Below are positions 1 to 7,941 of a DNA stretch of 64,000 bases, one piece after another (positions within the stretch are counted from its first letter, which is position 1; every line of letters begins with the position of its first letter). The stretch is from contig NZ_JBNPMC010000017.1 of the NCBI RefSeq assembly GCF_050313795.1, positions 4,928-68,927 on the forward strand, written 5' to 3'. The position numbers and the translations under genes were made by a program. This stretch comes from CAMBRQ01 sp945870325 (GTDB lineage Bacteria; Bacillota; Clostridia; Lachnospirales; Lachnospiraceae). The notes beneath the pieces are model-generated. The model did no database searches and was not told where the DNA came from. It was given only the letters and a program-made list of their open reading frames with translations.

Positions 1-1
1 G

Positions 2-916
2 AAGGGAACATTAGAGAAGGTATTCCCAACGAATTCCGGCGCAGCAGGGCAGGATGAAAAGGTAGAGACAGGACTCTATGAGACATCGAATATCTATATC
101 TGTAACCATAAGATTGCACAGCCTACCGTATTCATCCCAGTATTCCCGGGAACCAACTGCGAGTACGACAGTGCCAGGGCATTCGAGAGAGCAGGTGCGA
201 AGACGATTACAAGAGTATTCAAGAATATGAGTGCTGCTGATATTATTGATTCGGTAAATGTATTCGAAGAAGCCATAGACCAGTCACAGATTATCATGTT
301 CCCAGGCGGATTCAGTGCAGGTGATGAGCCGGATGGATCTGCAAAATTCTTCGCAACAGCATTCCAGAATGCGAAGATGAAAGAAGCAGTAGAAAAACTT
401 CTGAACGAGCGTGACGGACTGGTACTTGGTGTATGTAATGGTTTCCAGGCGCTTGTAAAACTGGGACTGGTTCCAAATGGACAGATTACCGGTCAGGATG
501 CGGATGCACCGACACTGACTTATAACACCATCGGACGCCATATCTCCAAGATGGTGTACACGAAGGTGGTAACCAACAAGTCTCCATGGCTTCAAAAAGC
601 GGAACTTGGCGGCGTATACACGAACCCGGCATCTCACGGCGAAGGACGTTTCGTAGCCAATAAAGAGTGGCTTGAGAAATTATTTGCTAATGGACAGGTT
701 GCAACCCAGTACTGTGATCCGGAAGGCAATATCACCATGGATGAAGAGTGGAATGTCAACGGTTCTTACTGTGCAATTGAAGGTATCACAAGCCCGGACG
801 GACGAGTATTCGGTAAGATGGCACACTCTGAGAGACGTGCACGTTCTGTGGCTATGAATATCTATGGAGAGCAGGATCTGAAGATCTTCGAGTCAGGAGT
901 AGAGTACTTTAAGTAA
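2..916 (+). CDS. purL: Phosphoribosylformylglycinamidine synthase, C-terminal part (cut by window start)
   Basis: Final part of the large single-chain FGAM synthase, which converts FGAR to FGAM with glutamine in purine synthesis. The reading frame is open to the window edge (codons begin at base 2), so only the class I glutamine amidotransferase domain is seen. Visible motifs are VFPGTNCEYDSARAFERAGA, the GGFSAGDEPDGSAKF loop, the nucleophile cysteine in GVCNGFQALVKLG, and the His/Glu pair in SHGEGRF. The synthetase half must lie upstream. A 284-base gap follows before gdhA. Confidence 0.96.
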   Translation, partial: KGTLEKVFPTNSGAAGQDEKVETGLYETSNIYICNHKIAQPTVFIPVFPGTNCEYDSARAFERAGAKTITRVFKNMSAADIIDSVNVFEEAIDQSQIIMFPGGFSAGDEPDGSAKFFATAFQNAKMKEAVEKLLNERDGLVLGVCNGFQALVKLGLVPNGQITGQDADAPTLTYNTIGRHISKMVYTKVVTNKSPWLQKAELGGVYTNPASHGEGRFVANKEWLEKLFANGQVATQYCDPEGNITMDEEWNVNGSYCAIEGITSPDGRVFGKMAHSERRARSVAMNIYGEQDLKIFESGVEYFK

Positions 917-1048
917 AAAATGAAATTTGGATGGCACTCTGTTTCATCAATAATTTAAAAAAGATGAAGAAAATAGATGAAAAACTGATATAAATGAAAG
1001 AACGAAAGGTAAAAATTGCATAAAATGCAAAAAAATCTAAAAAAATCC

Positions 1049-1077
1049 TTGTGTTCTATAGAGAAATCCTTTACAAT
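1049..1077 (+). promoter_or_regulatory. Candidate promoter upstream of gdhA
   Basis: TTGTGT (1049-1054) and TACAAT (1072-1077) are separated by 17 bp, giving a plausible sigma-A start near 1084. The -35 box is weak. It lies about 15-20 bases upstream of a strong terminator-like hairpin, so the initial transcript would be very short unless that hairpin is read through. Confidence 0.5.
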
Positions 1078-1100
1078 GTTAAAGGACAAAAGCGTCGAGA

Positions 1101-1129
1101 GCGAGTAGGCTTTGTCTACTCGCTTTTTT
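1101..1129 (+). terminator. Rho-independent terminator between purL and gdhA
   Basis: An 8-bp stem GCGAGTAG (1101-1108) / CTACTCGC (1116-1123) is followed by TTTTTT. It is 185 bases beyond the purL stop and 71 bases before gdhA. It may end purL transcripts or act as an attenuator in the gdhA leader. The rest of the 917-1200 gap is A/T-rich with no gene seen. Confidence 0.8.
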
Positions 1130-1200
1130 GTATAAGGCAATTGGGATGTTTTGTATAGAGGCGCACTTTGAAGGAAATTGCATTTAGGAGGTAGAAAGGT

Positions 1201-2535
1201 ATGTCATATGTTGAGGAAGTCCTGGAAAAAGTAGTGGCAAAGAACCCTGCTGAGCCAGAATTCCACCAGGCAGTAAAAGAAGTATTGGAGTCATTGAGAG
1301 TGGTAGTAGAGGCGAATGAAGAAAAATTCAGAAAAGACGCCCTGCTTGAGAGACTGGTAGAACCAGAGAGACAGTTCAAGTTCCGCGTTCCGTGGGTAGA
1401 TGATAAGGGACAGGTTCAGGTAAACACAGGTTATCGTGTACAGTTTAACAGTGCAATCGGACCATACAAGGGGGGCTTACGTCTTCATCCATCCGTTAAC
1501 CTTGGAATCATCAAGTTCCTTGGATTCGAGCAGATCTTCAAGAACTCCCTGACAGGTCTTCCGATCGGTGGAGGTAAAGGTGGTTCTGACTTTGACCCGA
1601 AGGGCAAATCAGACAGAGAAGTGATGGCATTCTGCCAGAGTTTCATGACAGAACTTTGCAAATATATCGGTGCTGATACAGACGTTCCGGCAGGTGATAT
1701 CGGAACAGGCGCAAGAGAGATCGGATACATGTTCGGTCAGTATAAGAGAATCAGAGGCGTATACGAAGGCGTGCTGACAGGTAAGGGATTAAGTTACGGC
1801 GGATCTCTGGCAAGAACTGAGGCTACAGGTTATGGTCTTCTGTACTTAACAGAGGAGATGCTGAAGATCAACGGACAGGAACTCGCAGGTAAGACAGTTG
1901 CAGTATCCGGTTCTGGTAATGTTGCAATCTACGCAACACAGAAAGCACAGCAGTTGGGTGCTAAAGTCGTAACAGTCAGCGATTCTAATGGCTGGGTATA
2001 TGATCCGGAAGGAATCGATGTAGAAGCATTGAAAGAAATCAAAGAAGTTAACCGTGCAAGACTGACAGAGTACAAGAAATACCGTCCGAATTCTGAGTAT
2101 CATGAAGGACGCGGCGTATGGTCTATCAAGGTAGATATCGCTCTTCCATGTGCGACCCAGAACGAACTTCACTTAGAAGATGCTAAGATGTTAGTAGAGA
2201 ATGGATGTATCGCAGTTGCAGAAGGTGCAAACATGCCTACTACATTAGAAGCAACAGAGTACTTACAGGAGCATGGCGTATTATTCGCACCAGGAAAAGC
2301 AGCGAACGCAGGTGGTGTTGCTACATCTGCACTTGAGATGTCCCAGAACAGTGAGCGTTTGAGCTGGACATTCGAAGAGGTAGATGCGAAACTTAAGAAC
2401 ATCATGATCAATATCTGCCATAATATGGCTGATGCTGCAGAGCGTTATGGTGCAGCAGGCAACTACGTTGTAGGTGCTAACATCGCAGGATTTGAGAAGG
2501 TTGTAGACGCTATGACCGCTCAGGGAATCGTGTAG
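1201..2535 (+). CDS. gdhA: NADP-type glutamate dehydrogenase
   Basis: Reductive amination of 2-oxoglutarate with ammonia to glutamate, in the cytoplasm. The 444-residue length fits the hexameric bacterial family. The catalytic region PIGGGKGGSDFDPKGKSDRE holds the active-site lysine, and the Rossmann fold follows at VAVSGSGNVAIYATQKAQ. The GAREIGYMFGQYKR and GKAANAGGVATSALEMSQNS segments are typical. An AGGAGGTAGAAAGGT ribosome site precedes the ATG. The gene is monocistronic, with a strong hairpin terminator just downstream. Confidence 0.97.
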   Translation: MSYVEEVLEKVVAKNPAEPEFHQAVKEVLESLRVVVEANEEKFRKDALLERLVEPERQFKFRVPWVDDKGQVQVNTGYRVQFNSAIGPYKGGLRLHPSVNLGIIKFLGFEQIFKNSLTGLPIGGGKGGSDFDPKGKSDREVMAFCQSFMTELCKYIGADTDVPAGDIGTGAREIGYMFGQYKRIRGVYEGVLTGKGLSYGGSLARTEATGYGLLYLTEEMLKINGQELAGKTVAVSGSGNVAIYATQKAQQLGAKVVTVSDSNGWVYDPEGIDVEALKEIKEVNRARLTEYKKYRPNSEYHEGRGVWSIKVDIALPCATQNELHLEDAKMLVENGCIAVAEGANMPTTLEATEYLQEHGVLFAPGKAANAGGVATSALEMSQNSERLSWTFEEVDAKLKNIMINICHNMADAAERYGAAGNYVVGANIAGFEKVVDAMTAQGIV

Positions 2536-2580
2536 GAGATTGATTCGATAAGATTCAGATATAATGATTCGACGTATGAT

Positions 2581-2613
2581 GTCGCAGACAGGCGTTTTTC
2601 GCCAGTCTGCGAC
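2581..2613. terminator. Strong hairpin between convergent genes, probably bidirectional
   Basis: GTCGCAGACAGGCG (2581-2594) pairs with CGCCAGTCTGCGAC (2600-2613) around a TTTTT loop, with one A/A mismatch. It separates gdhA (+) from the glycosyltransferase gene (-). Confidence 0.85.
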
Positions 2614-2618
2614 ATTGT

Positions 2619-3923
2619 TTATAACTGCTTTTGAATATTCTGTTTGATCTTTTCAGTAAAATATGCATATTGGATTAGTTCATCTTCTGTAAATCCAGCA
2701 AAACGCACCTGATCATATTGGCTCTGTGCAGCATCGATTTCTTCCAGGATCGGTGCAGAAGCAGGCAGGAACAGAATGTTAAACTGTTTCGTGCTTCGAT
2801 GGTTTTCTATTTTTAGAAATCCCTTGGCAGAAAGTCTTTGAAGGCGAAGAGACAGGCTTTGGGAAGACATATTGGTAAAATCAGCGAGTTCCCGGCGGTT
2901 GCTGCTATGGTGAGGCTGGTTCAGATACAGAAGCAATCGTGTCTCGTCCAGAGTCAGGTCGTTCTTGATGGCAATAGGTTCCAAGTAGTAATCCAGAAGC
3001 TTGCGATTACGGTAGTCATCCATGAGGAAGCCTTCTTCAACTATGGCTTCTGTGGATACCAGGCTACGTTCTTCGCCTAATTTCTTAGAACCGGGTAGAA
3101 TCGAAGGTGGTACGGCACCGTCATTGGCAGCGTCCACCAGGAAGCGATAGACCTGAAGTCGGTTCTTCTCATAATCATCTTCGTCCAGTACATGTTTATA
3201 GAAATTATTATAATATTCAAATACCATGAGTTTCATCTTAATGGTCTTGGTGATGCTCATGCCCTGACTGGCGAGGGAACCCTTGGTCTTCACATAATAA
3301 TAGATTGGTACCTGCAATGCATAGAATACGTCTGCATGGCGGATATATTCCAGGTTAAACATAAAGTCTTCGCACCAGCTGATGTCAGAATCCATGCGAA
3401 GATGATGCTGTTCGATGATCTCTCTGCGAAATAATTTGTTCCAAAGTACACCGTAATAGAAGTCGGCAGGATTCTCAATCATGTGTGAAGCGAATTCTTC
3501 CCGCGTCATAACACAGTCATCTTCGATATCACCCTTATGAGAAACGCGTTCTCCAACTACCCGGTAGAAATCAGATATGACCAGATCGCAGTGAAAACGT
3601 TCGGCGGCTTGTACCAGAAGCCCGGTAGCATTGGGAGTGATCCAGTCATCACTGTCCAGGAATTGTAGGTAGGTTCCACGTGCCCGGTCTAACGCAAGAT
3701 TGCGGGAATCAGATACACCGGTATTTTCTTTGTGTATGACATGGACGCGGGAGTCTTCGGCAGCATATTTATCACAGATACTACCGGAAGCGTCTTTGCT
3801 ACCATCGTTGACAAGCAGAAGTTCAAAATCTGTATAATCCTGATTGAGGATACTATCAATACAACGCGAAATGGTATCTTCTGCATTGTATACGGGTACG
3901 ATAATACTAACGGTTGGGTTCAT
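2619..3923 (-). CDS. Family 2 glycosyltransferase with C-terminal MarR-like winged-helix domain
   Basis: Residues 1 to about 230 form a GT-A glycosyltransferase: VSIIVPVYNAEDTISRCIDS, LLLVNDGSKD and the metal/nucleotide motif QFLDSDDW. Such proteins add sugars to surface polymers or lipids; the acceptor is unknown. From about residue 310 the chain becomes MarR-like: a helix (LTLDETRLLLYLNQ), a helix-turn-helix (RRELADFTNMSSQSLSLRLQRL), a wing (GFLKIENHRS) and a long C-terminal helix like the MarR dimer helix. Start ATG at 3923 chosen because AAGGAG lies 11 bases upstream; a GTG at 3935 overlaps that site. Lone gene on the - strand, convergent with gdhA. No signal peptide or membrane segment is evident, so it is probably cytoplasmic. 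Confidence 0.85.
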   Translation of the reverse strand: MNPTVSIIVPVYNAEDTISRCIDSILNQDYTDFELLLVNDGSKDASGSICDKYAAEDSRVHVIHKENTGVSDSRNLALDRARGTYLQFLDSDDWITPNATGLLVQAAERFHCDLVISDFYRVVGERVSHKGDIEDDCVMTREEFASHMIENPADFYYGVLWNKLFRREIIEQHHLRMDSDISWCEDFMFNLEYIRHADVFYALQVPIYYYVKTKGSLASQGMSITKTIKMKLMVFEYYNNFYKHVLDEDDYEKNRLQVYRFLVDAANDGAVPPSILPGSKKLGEERSLVSTEAIVEEGFLMDDYRNRKLLDYYLEPIAIKNDLTLDETRLLLYLNQPHHSSNRRELADFTNMSSQSLSLRLQRLSAKGFLKIENHRSTKQFNILFLPASAPILEEIDAAQSQYDQVRFAGFTEDELIQYAYFTEKIKQNIQKQL

Positions 3924-4076
3924 TATAATCGACACTCCTTATTCAAGAATTTCTTATTGAGATATTTTACACTATTTGGATAAAAAAGTTTAGTCCTTTT
4001 GAACGAATTGCAGGAATTACTTGGAAAATATATGTAAATGGAAAATGGAAAAAAATAAAAAAATTGTAAAAAGGTG

Positions 4077-4106
4077 TTGACAAGTAGTGAATTATAATTG
4101 TATAAT
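4077..4106 (+). promoter_or_regulatory. tRNA promoter
   Basis: Consensus TTGACA (4077-4082) and TATAAT (4101-4106) with an 18-bp spacer, 35 bases upstream of tRNA-Val. Confidence 0.85.
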
Positions 4107-4141
4107 AGCGAAGCAGGTTCGAGATAGGAACTTGAAAAAAC

Positions 4142-4214
4142 GGGATCATAGCTCAGCTGGGAGAGCACCTGCCTTACAAGCAGGGGGTCATAGGTTCGAG
4201 CCCTATTGGTCCCA
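4142..4214 (+). tRNA. tRNA-Val (anticodon TAC)
   Basis: A full cloverleaf can be drawn: acceptor GGGATCA / TGGTCCC with one T-G pair, D-loop AGCTCAGCTGGGAGAGC, anticodon stem CCTGC / GCAGG around CTTACAA, and T-loop GGTTCGAGCC. CCA is not encoded. Confidence 0.96.
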
Positions 4215-4246
4215 TTACAACAGAAGATGTTGTAATAATAGAATAT

Positions 4247-4320
4247 GGCGGGATAGCTCAGTTGGCTAGAGCACACGGTTCATACCCGTGGTGTCGCTGG
4301 TTCAAATCCAGTTCCCGCTA
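4247..4320 (+). tRNA. tRNA-Met (anticodon CAT), elongator type
   Basis: The acceptor GGCGGGA pairs with TCCCGCT (first pair G-T). Anticodon stem CACGG / CCGTG surrounds TTCATAC. The sequence resembles elongator tRNA-Met of Bacillus and lacks initiator features. A CAT anticodon could also be tRNA-Ile2 after lysidine modification, but the body fits Met better. Confidence 0.9.
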
Positions 4321-4324
4321 CTGC

Positions 4325-4352
4325 AAAAAGTCTGTATTTACAGGCTTTTTTG
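4325..4352 (+). terminator. Terminator of the tRNA-Val/tRNA-Met transcript
   Basis: AGTCTGTA / TACAGGCT hairpin flanked by an A run and a TTTTTT tail, immediately after tRNA-Met. Confidence 0.8.
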
Positions 4353-4503
4353 TTTTCTAAAAATAGTCTATATACAAAAAATTGGAAATCATATATAATA
4401 CAAATCATGTAAAGAAAATATGGATGGAAACAAGAATATCATCTGAGAAAATATAGAGAAAGAAGAAAAAGAGCAATGAAAGAACAAGGAGGAATTCAGT
4501 TTC

Positions 4504-4866
4504 ATGAGAAAAGGACAGTTAATGATGAGAATCGTTGCAGGCGGATATCTGGCATATATTGGCTTTGATGTTGCCCGTGATGTGATTGCCAAGCGGCCGG
4601 ATAATTATGTAATCTATCTGATTATTAGTATTATCTTTATGGTAGTGGGAGGCATATGGTGCGTTCAGGCATTGAAAAAATATGTGAAACATGATTATGT
4701 GGATATATGGCGGGATGACAAAGAGGAGGATTTGCAGAAAAATTCGGCCAAACCAAGTGTGGCAGAAGCAATTACGGAGGAACAGGAAGAAGAGAAAGTA
4801 ATAGAAACAACGAAAATAGAAGATACTATAAGTTCAGGACAAGAGATTTCAGGAAAAGAGGAGTAG
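4504..4866 (+). CDS. Small membrane protein of unknown function
   Basis: 120 residues with two hydrophobic segments, about 9-25 (IVAGGYLAYIGFDVA region) and 37-57 (YVIYLIISIIFMVVGGIWCV). A highly acidic, Glu-rich, low-complexity tail follows from about residue 70. AAGGAGG precedes the ATG. It ends three bases before ispF, so the two are probably cotranscribed. I do not recognise a family; the tail is probably cytoplasmic and disordered. Confidence 0.7.
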   Translation: MRKGQLMMRIVAGGYLAYIGFDVARDVIAKRPDNYVIYLIISIIFMVVGGIWCVQALKKYVKHDYVDIWRDDKEEDLQKNSAKPSVAEAITEEQEEEKVIETTKIEDTISSGQEISGKEE

Positions 4867-4869
4867 GCG

Positions 4870-5424
4870 ATGCGTGTAGGAATGGGCTATGATGTTCATA
4901 AGTTGGTAGAAGATAGAGATTTGATTCTTGGCGGAGTTAAGATTCCCTATGAGAAAGGGCTTCTTGGACACTCAGATGCAGATGTATTGCTGCATGCGAT
5001 CATGGATGCACTTCTTGGGGCAGCAGCACTTGGAGATATTGGAAAGCATTTTCCCGATACAGACCCTCAGTATAAAGGAGCCTCCAGTATCAAGTTATTG
5101 GAGCATGTGGGGAAATTAATCGAAGAGGAACTGTACGTGATTGGCAATATTGATGCCACTATTATTGCACAGCACCCGAAGATGGCACCACATATCGAGC
5201 AGATGCGCCGGAATATTGCTGAGGCATTACACATTGAAGTAAGCCAGGTGAATGTTAAGGCAACTACAGAAGAAGGTCTTGGATTTACGGGAAGTGGAGA
5301 AGGAATCTCATCTCAGGCAATTGCAAGCCTGGATACCATAGCGAATTACAGTTATGCAGTAGGTCCTGAAGAGGGAAGATGCGCTGGTTGTAGTGGCTGT
5401 CCTCATGCGCAGGAAACAGAGTAA
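4870..5424 (+). CDS. ispF: 2-C-methyl-D-erythritol 2,4-cyclodiphosphate synthase
   Basis: Cyclises CDP-ME 2-phosphate in the MEP isoprenoid pathway. The zinc ligands are visible as D8 and H10 (GYDVH) and H42 (DADVLLHAIMDALLGAAALG). The family C-terminal motif TTEEGLGFTGSGEGISSQA is intact. IspF is usually about 155-160 residues, but this protein has 184. The extra 26 or so residues end in a cysteine cluster, CAGCSGCPHA, that is not part of the known fold and could bind metal or be disordered. Confidence 0.95.
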   Translation: MRVGMGYDVHKLVEDRDLILGGVKIPYEKGLLGHSDADVLLHAIMDALLGAAALGDIGKHFPDTDPQYKGASSIKLLEHVGKLIEEELYVIGNIDATIIAQHPKMAPHIEQMRRNIAEALHIEVSQVNVKATTEEGLGFTGSGEGISSQAIASLDTIANYSYAVGPEEGRCAGCSGCPHAQETE

Positions 5425-5470
5425 GGTGGCATAGCGATAAGAAACAGTATGTGAGTAAGAGAATGAGTAG

Positions 5471-5494
5471 AAGCCCCTGAGCAGGGGCTTTTCT
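5471..5494 (+). terminator. Terminator after ispF
   Basis: AAGCCCCT (5471-5478) / AGGGGCTT (5483-5490) hairpin with a GAGC loop and a T-rich tail. Confidence 0.85.
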
Positions 5495-5569
5495 CTATAA
5501 TGAATTGCAGGCAATGGGTAAAAGGAAATAAATAGTAATAAGTAGTAATAAATAGAGAGGAAGAGTTGT

Positions 5570-6577
5570 ATGAAAGTCAGAAAATTGGAAGTGCAGGAGA
5601 ACGCAGACAGCAGACCGCTGTATGAGGAGGTTTTTCACGAGGATAGTCAGAACTTCGTAGACTATTACTATACGGAAAAAACGAAGGATAATCAGATCTA
5701 TGTGGTAGAAGAGGATGGTAAAATCCGCTCTATGCTTCATCTGAATCCATATCATATGTATGTCAATGGCAGTGAAAAAGATGTCAATTATATCGTAGCC
5801 GTTGCGACGCAGAAGGAATATAGAAAAAGAGGATACATGGCAGCACTTCTAAAGGAATCCCTTCGGGATATGTATAAGTCGGGTGAAGCGTTTACCTTCC
5901 TGATGCCGGCATCGGAGAGCATCTATCTTCCGTTTGATTTCCGAACCGTATACGAGCAGGACAAAAGATATTACAAAGAAGAGGAAAGAGAGGAAACGGA
6001 GAAGTCCAAAGTGACTATTCAGAATGCGACTGCAGAGGACTGCAGAGAACTGGCAGAGTTCGCGAATGCATATCTGGCAGAGCATAAGCAGATATTCGCA
6101 ATTCGTGATGAAGCATATTATCAGAGAGTGCTTCTTGAGTACGCAAGTGATGGCAGCAGTCTCAAAATCTATCGAAAAGACGGCAAAATTGTAGACTGCC
6201 GAGGATGGTTTCCGCAGGAGGACATGGAAAAACCTAAGATTATGATAAGGATCGTAGATGCTCGCAGAATGCTGATGGCACTTTCTTTGCGTTCTTTCAT
6301 GGGGACATGTTTCCGTATAACAGACCCGATTATTGAGGAGAACAATAGATGTGTCGTGATCACAGGTACGGAATTCTCCGGTGTTATGCTCATGGAAGGA
6401 AAGCCTGAGAACAGCGAAGGCACTATCACGGCAGCAGCACTTGCAAGCCTGGTATTCGGAGCAAAGACGGTGGAGGAAGTCTGCCTGGAAGACGGCGTGG
6501 AGATGTCAGAGAGGATGAAGGGGGAGATGGAGAAGATCGTTCCACTGTCACAGATCTACTTGAATGAAGTTGTGTAG
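5570..6577 (+). CDS. GNAT-family acetyltransferase, Eis-like
   Basis: 335 residues. The N-terminal GNAT core carries the acetyl-CoA loop VATQKEYRKRGYMAALLKESL at about 84-104. A second divergent GNAT-like region follows, and the C-terminal 90-100 residues (MIRIVDARRMLMALSLRSF onwards) resemble the sterol-carrier-like domain of Eis proteins. The substrate cannot be told; Eis relatives acetylate amines, including aminoglycosides, but most are uncharacterised. Preceded by AGAGAGGAAGAG. A large palindromic element starts 12 bases after the stop. Confidence 0.82.
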   Translation: MKVRKLEVQENADSRPLYEEVFHEDSQNFVDYYYTEKTKDNQIYVVEEDGKIRSMLHLNPYHMYVNGSEKDVNYIVAVATQKEYRKRGYMAALLKESLRDMYKSGEAFTFLMPASESIYLPFDFRTVYEQDKRYYKEEEREETEKSKVTIQNATAEDCRELAEFANAYLAEHKQIFAIRDEAYYQRVLLEYASDGSSLKIYRKDGKIVDCRGWFPQEDMEKPKIMIRIVDARRMLMALSLRSFMGTCFRITDPIIEENNRCVVITGTEFSGVMLMEGKPENSEGTITAAALASLVFGAKTVEEVCLEDGVEMSERMKGEMEKIVPLSQIYLNEVV

Positions 6578-6589
6578 GAAGTAGTAACT

Positions 6590-7324
6590 GGAGAATTTAA
6601 TGAAGAAAATAGATTCTTGGAAAGTGTACGGTAAAGCAGAAGAAGATGGCTGGCTCTGAGACCGGGCGTTTCGTTAACAAGGTGTAAGCGTAAGAATCCC
6701 CGTAGATTGGCAACCGAGTACACGCACTCCGAAATCTTGATGATTTCGCAGTTCGAGTACTCTTTCGTCTTTGACGTGAAGTCAAAGCCTCATGCCAATC
6801 TACGGGGATTCTTATGCTAACGCCTTGTAACACTTACTTAACGCCCTCAGAGCCAGCCATCTTCTTCTGCTTCACCTGACATCTCCATAATCTCAAGCCT
6901 TTCTCCATTGGGAGGATTCCTGGCGAAGGATGCGCGTGGAACTGTGTTGACGAGGAGCAACTACCATTTCCAGCCAATACCGTTCCCCCTTGCACCCCGC
7001 CAGGAATCCCCACAGTTCATGAAGAGTCATATAGAAGAATGTCAGGCAGAGAGGGGCAGTATGGGCGTTCGTATCCGTAGAAGAGCCGTACAAGCCGTTG
7101 GTGAAAAAGAGGTCTGAAATTAGGAGGGCTTCTGTACTACCAGTACAGAAGTCCAGACTATCGTGGGCGGAAAATCATCAAGATTTTGCGTCCGCTATAG
7201 TCGATGCCTAATTTCAGACCTCTTTTGAACCTACGGATTGTAGGCGATTGGAGTCGGATGCGAACGCCCATACTGCCCCTCTCTGACGTACACTCCACAT
7301 ATACTCTTCATGAATAAAATTCCC
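6590..7324. repeat. Composite palindromic element, copy 1 (735 bp)
   Basis: No gene lies here. The ends are inverted GGAGAATTT and AAATTCCC. Inside are three inverted-repeat modules. Hairpin A (6624-6880) begins GTGTACG and ends CCTGAC; its base is a perfect 27-bp stem (6634-6660 / 6846-6872). Its tip holds two small hairpins, GAAATC/GATTTC with a TTGAT loop and CTTTGAC/GTCAAAG. The linker pairs GGATTCCTGGCG (6914-6925) with CGCCAGGAATCC (6998-7009). Hairpin B (7041-7293) runs the other way, GTCAGG to CGTACAC, with a 25-bp perfect base (7047-7071 / 7261-7285) and again two tip hairpins. It is nearly the reverse complement of 59388-60122. Frames inside are shadows of the palindromes. Confidence 0.93.
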
Positions 7325-7414
7325 ATCTTTAGAATATCTTTAGATTTTCATCCCCTCTCTCTTAAGATTTCTGCTTTATGCTTATACTATCAGAAAGCAA
7401 AGGAGGAGTTCTAT

Positions 7415-7924
7415 ATGACAGTTCAGGCACTTACCCAATATTTTACCCAATATGGAGCCATATTTGTCTTTCTAATAGTTTTACTTGAATATATGAATCT
7501 TCCTGGATTCCCCGCTGGTGTGATCATGCCGCTTGCGGGTATCTGGGCAGCCAGAGGTGAGATTAGTTTCCAGCTGGTGCTGGCACTTTCAGTAGCGGCT
7601 GGGTTGACGGGCAGCTGGATCTTATATTTTCTTGGAAGGCTGGGTGGAGAAGCATTTTTAAGATTCTATATTCGGAAGTTTCCAAAACACAAGGAATTGA
7701 TTGAGAAGAATGTGGATACACTGCGAAGAAAAGGCGCTATCGGAGTTTTTATTGCGAAACTGGTACCAATGGTGAGGACGCTGATCTCTATACCGGCAGG
7801 TATGATTTCGATGGAATTCGGTAGATATACCGTAAGTTCTGCGCTTGGAGTGTTCGTGTGGAATCTGGTATTTGTCGGGGCAGGATATTTCCTGGGGGAT
7901 ACCGTATGGAGCCTTTTTGCTTAA
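7415..7924 (+). CDS. DedA/VTT-family membrane protein
   Basis: 169 residues starting at the ATG after AAAGGAGGAGTTCTAT; an upstream in-frame ATG lacks a ribosome site. Several hydrophobic segments and the family signature are present: GFPAGVIMPLAGIWAARG near the re-entrant loop, FLGRLGGEAFLRFYIRKFPK, and the FIAKLVPMVRTLISIPAGM motif containing the conserved Arg. DedA proteins move phospholipids such as undecaprenyl phosphate or phosphatidylethanolamine across the membrane. It is followed 17 bases later by a lipid-type glycosyltransferase, which fits an envelope-lipid role. Confidence 0.9.
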   Translation: MTVQALTQYFTQYGAIFVFLIVLLEYMNLPGFPAGVIMPLAGIWAARGEISFQLVLALSVAAGLTGSWILYFLGRLGGEAFLRFYIRKFPKHKELIEKNVDTLRRKGAIGVFIAKLVPMVRTLISIPAGMISMEFGRYTVSSALGVFVWNLVFVGAGYFLGDTVWSLFA

Positions 7925-7941
7925 GAAAGAGGGGGAAAGAC

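Noticed and set aside
4087..4269. Open frame across the tRNA-Val gene
   Set aside because: It reads through tRNA-Val into the tRNA-Met gene; no ribosome site suited to a gene.
6624..7293. CRISPR array or phage att site as explanation of the repeats
   Set aside because: No short regularly spaced direct repeats; the structure is long inverted repeats, and no cas or integrase gene is adjacent.
7310..7414. N-terminal extension of the DedA protein from ATG 7310
   Set aside because: It would begin inside the end of the palindromic element with no ribosome site; ATG 7415 has AAAGGAGG.
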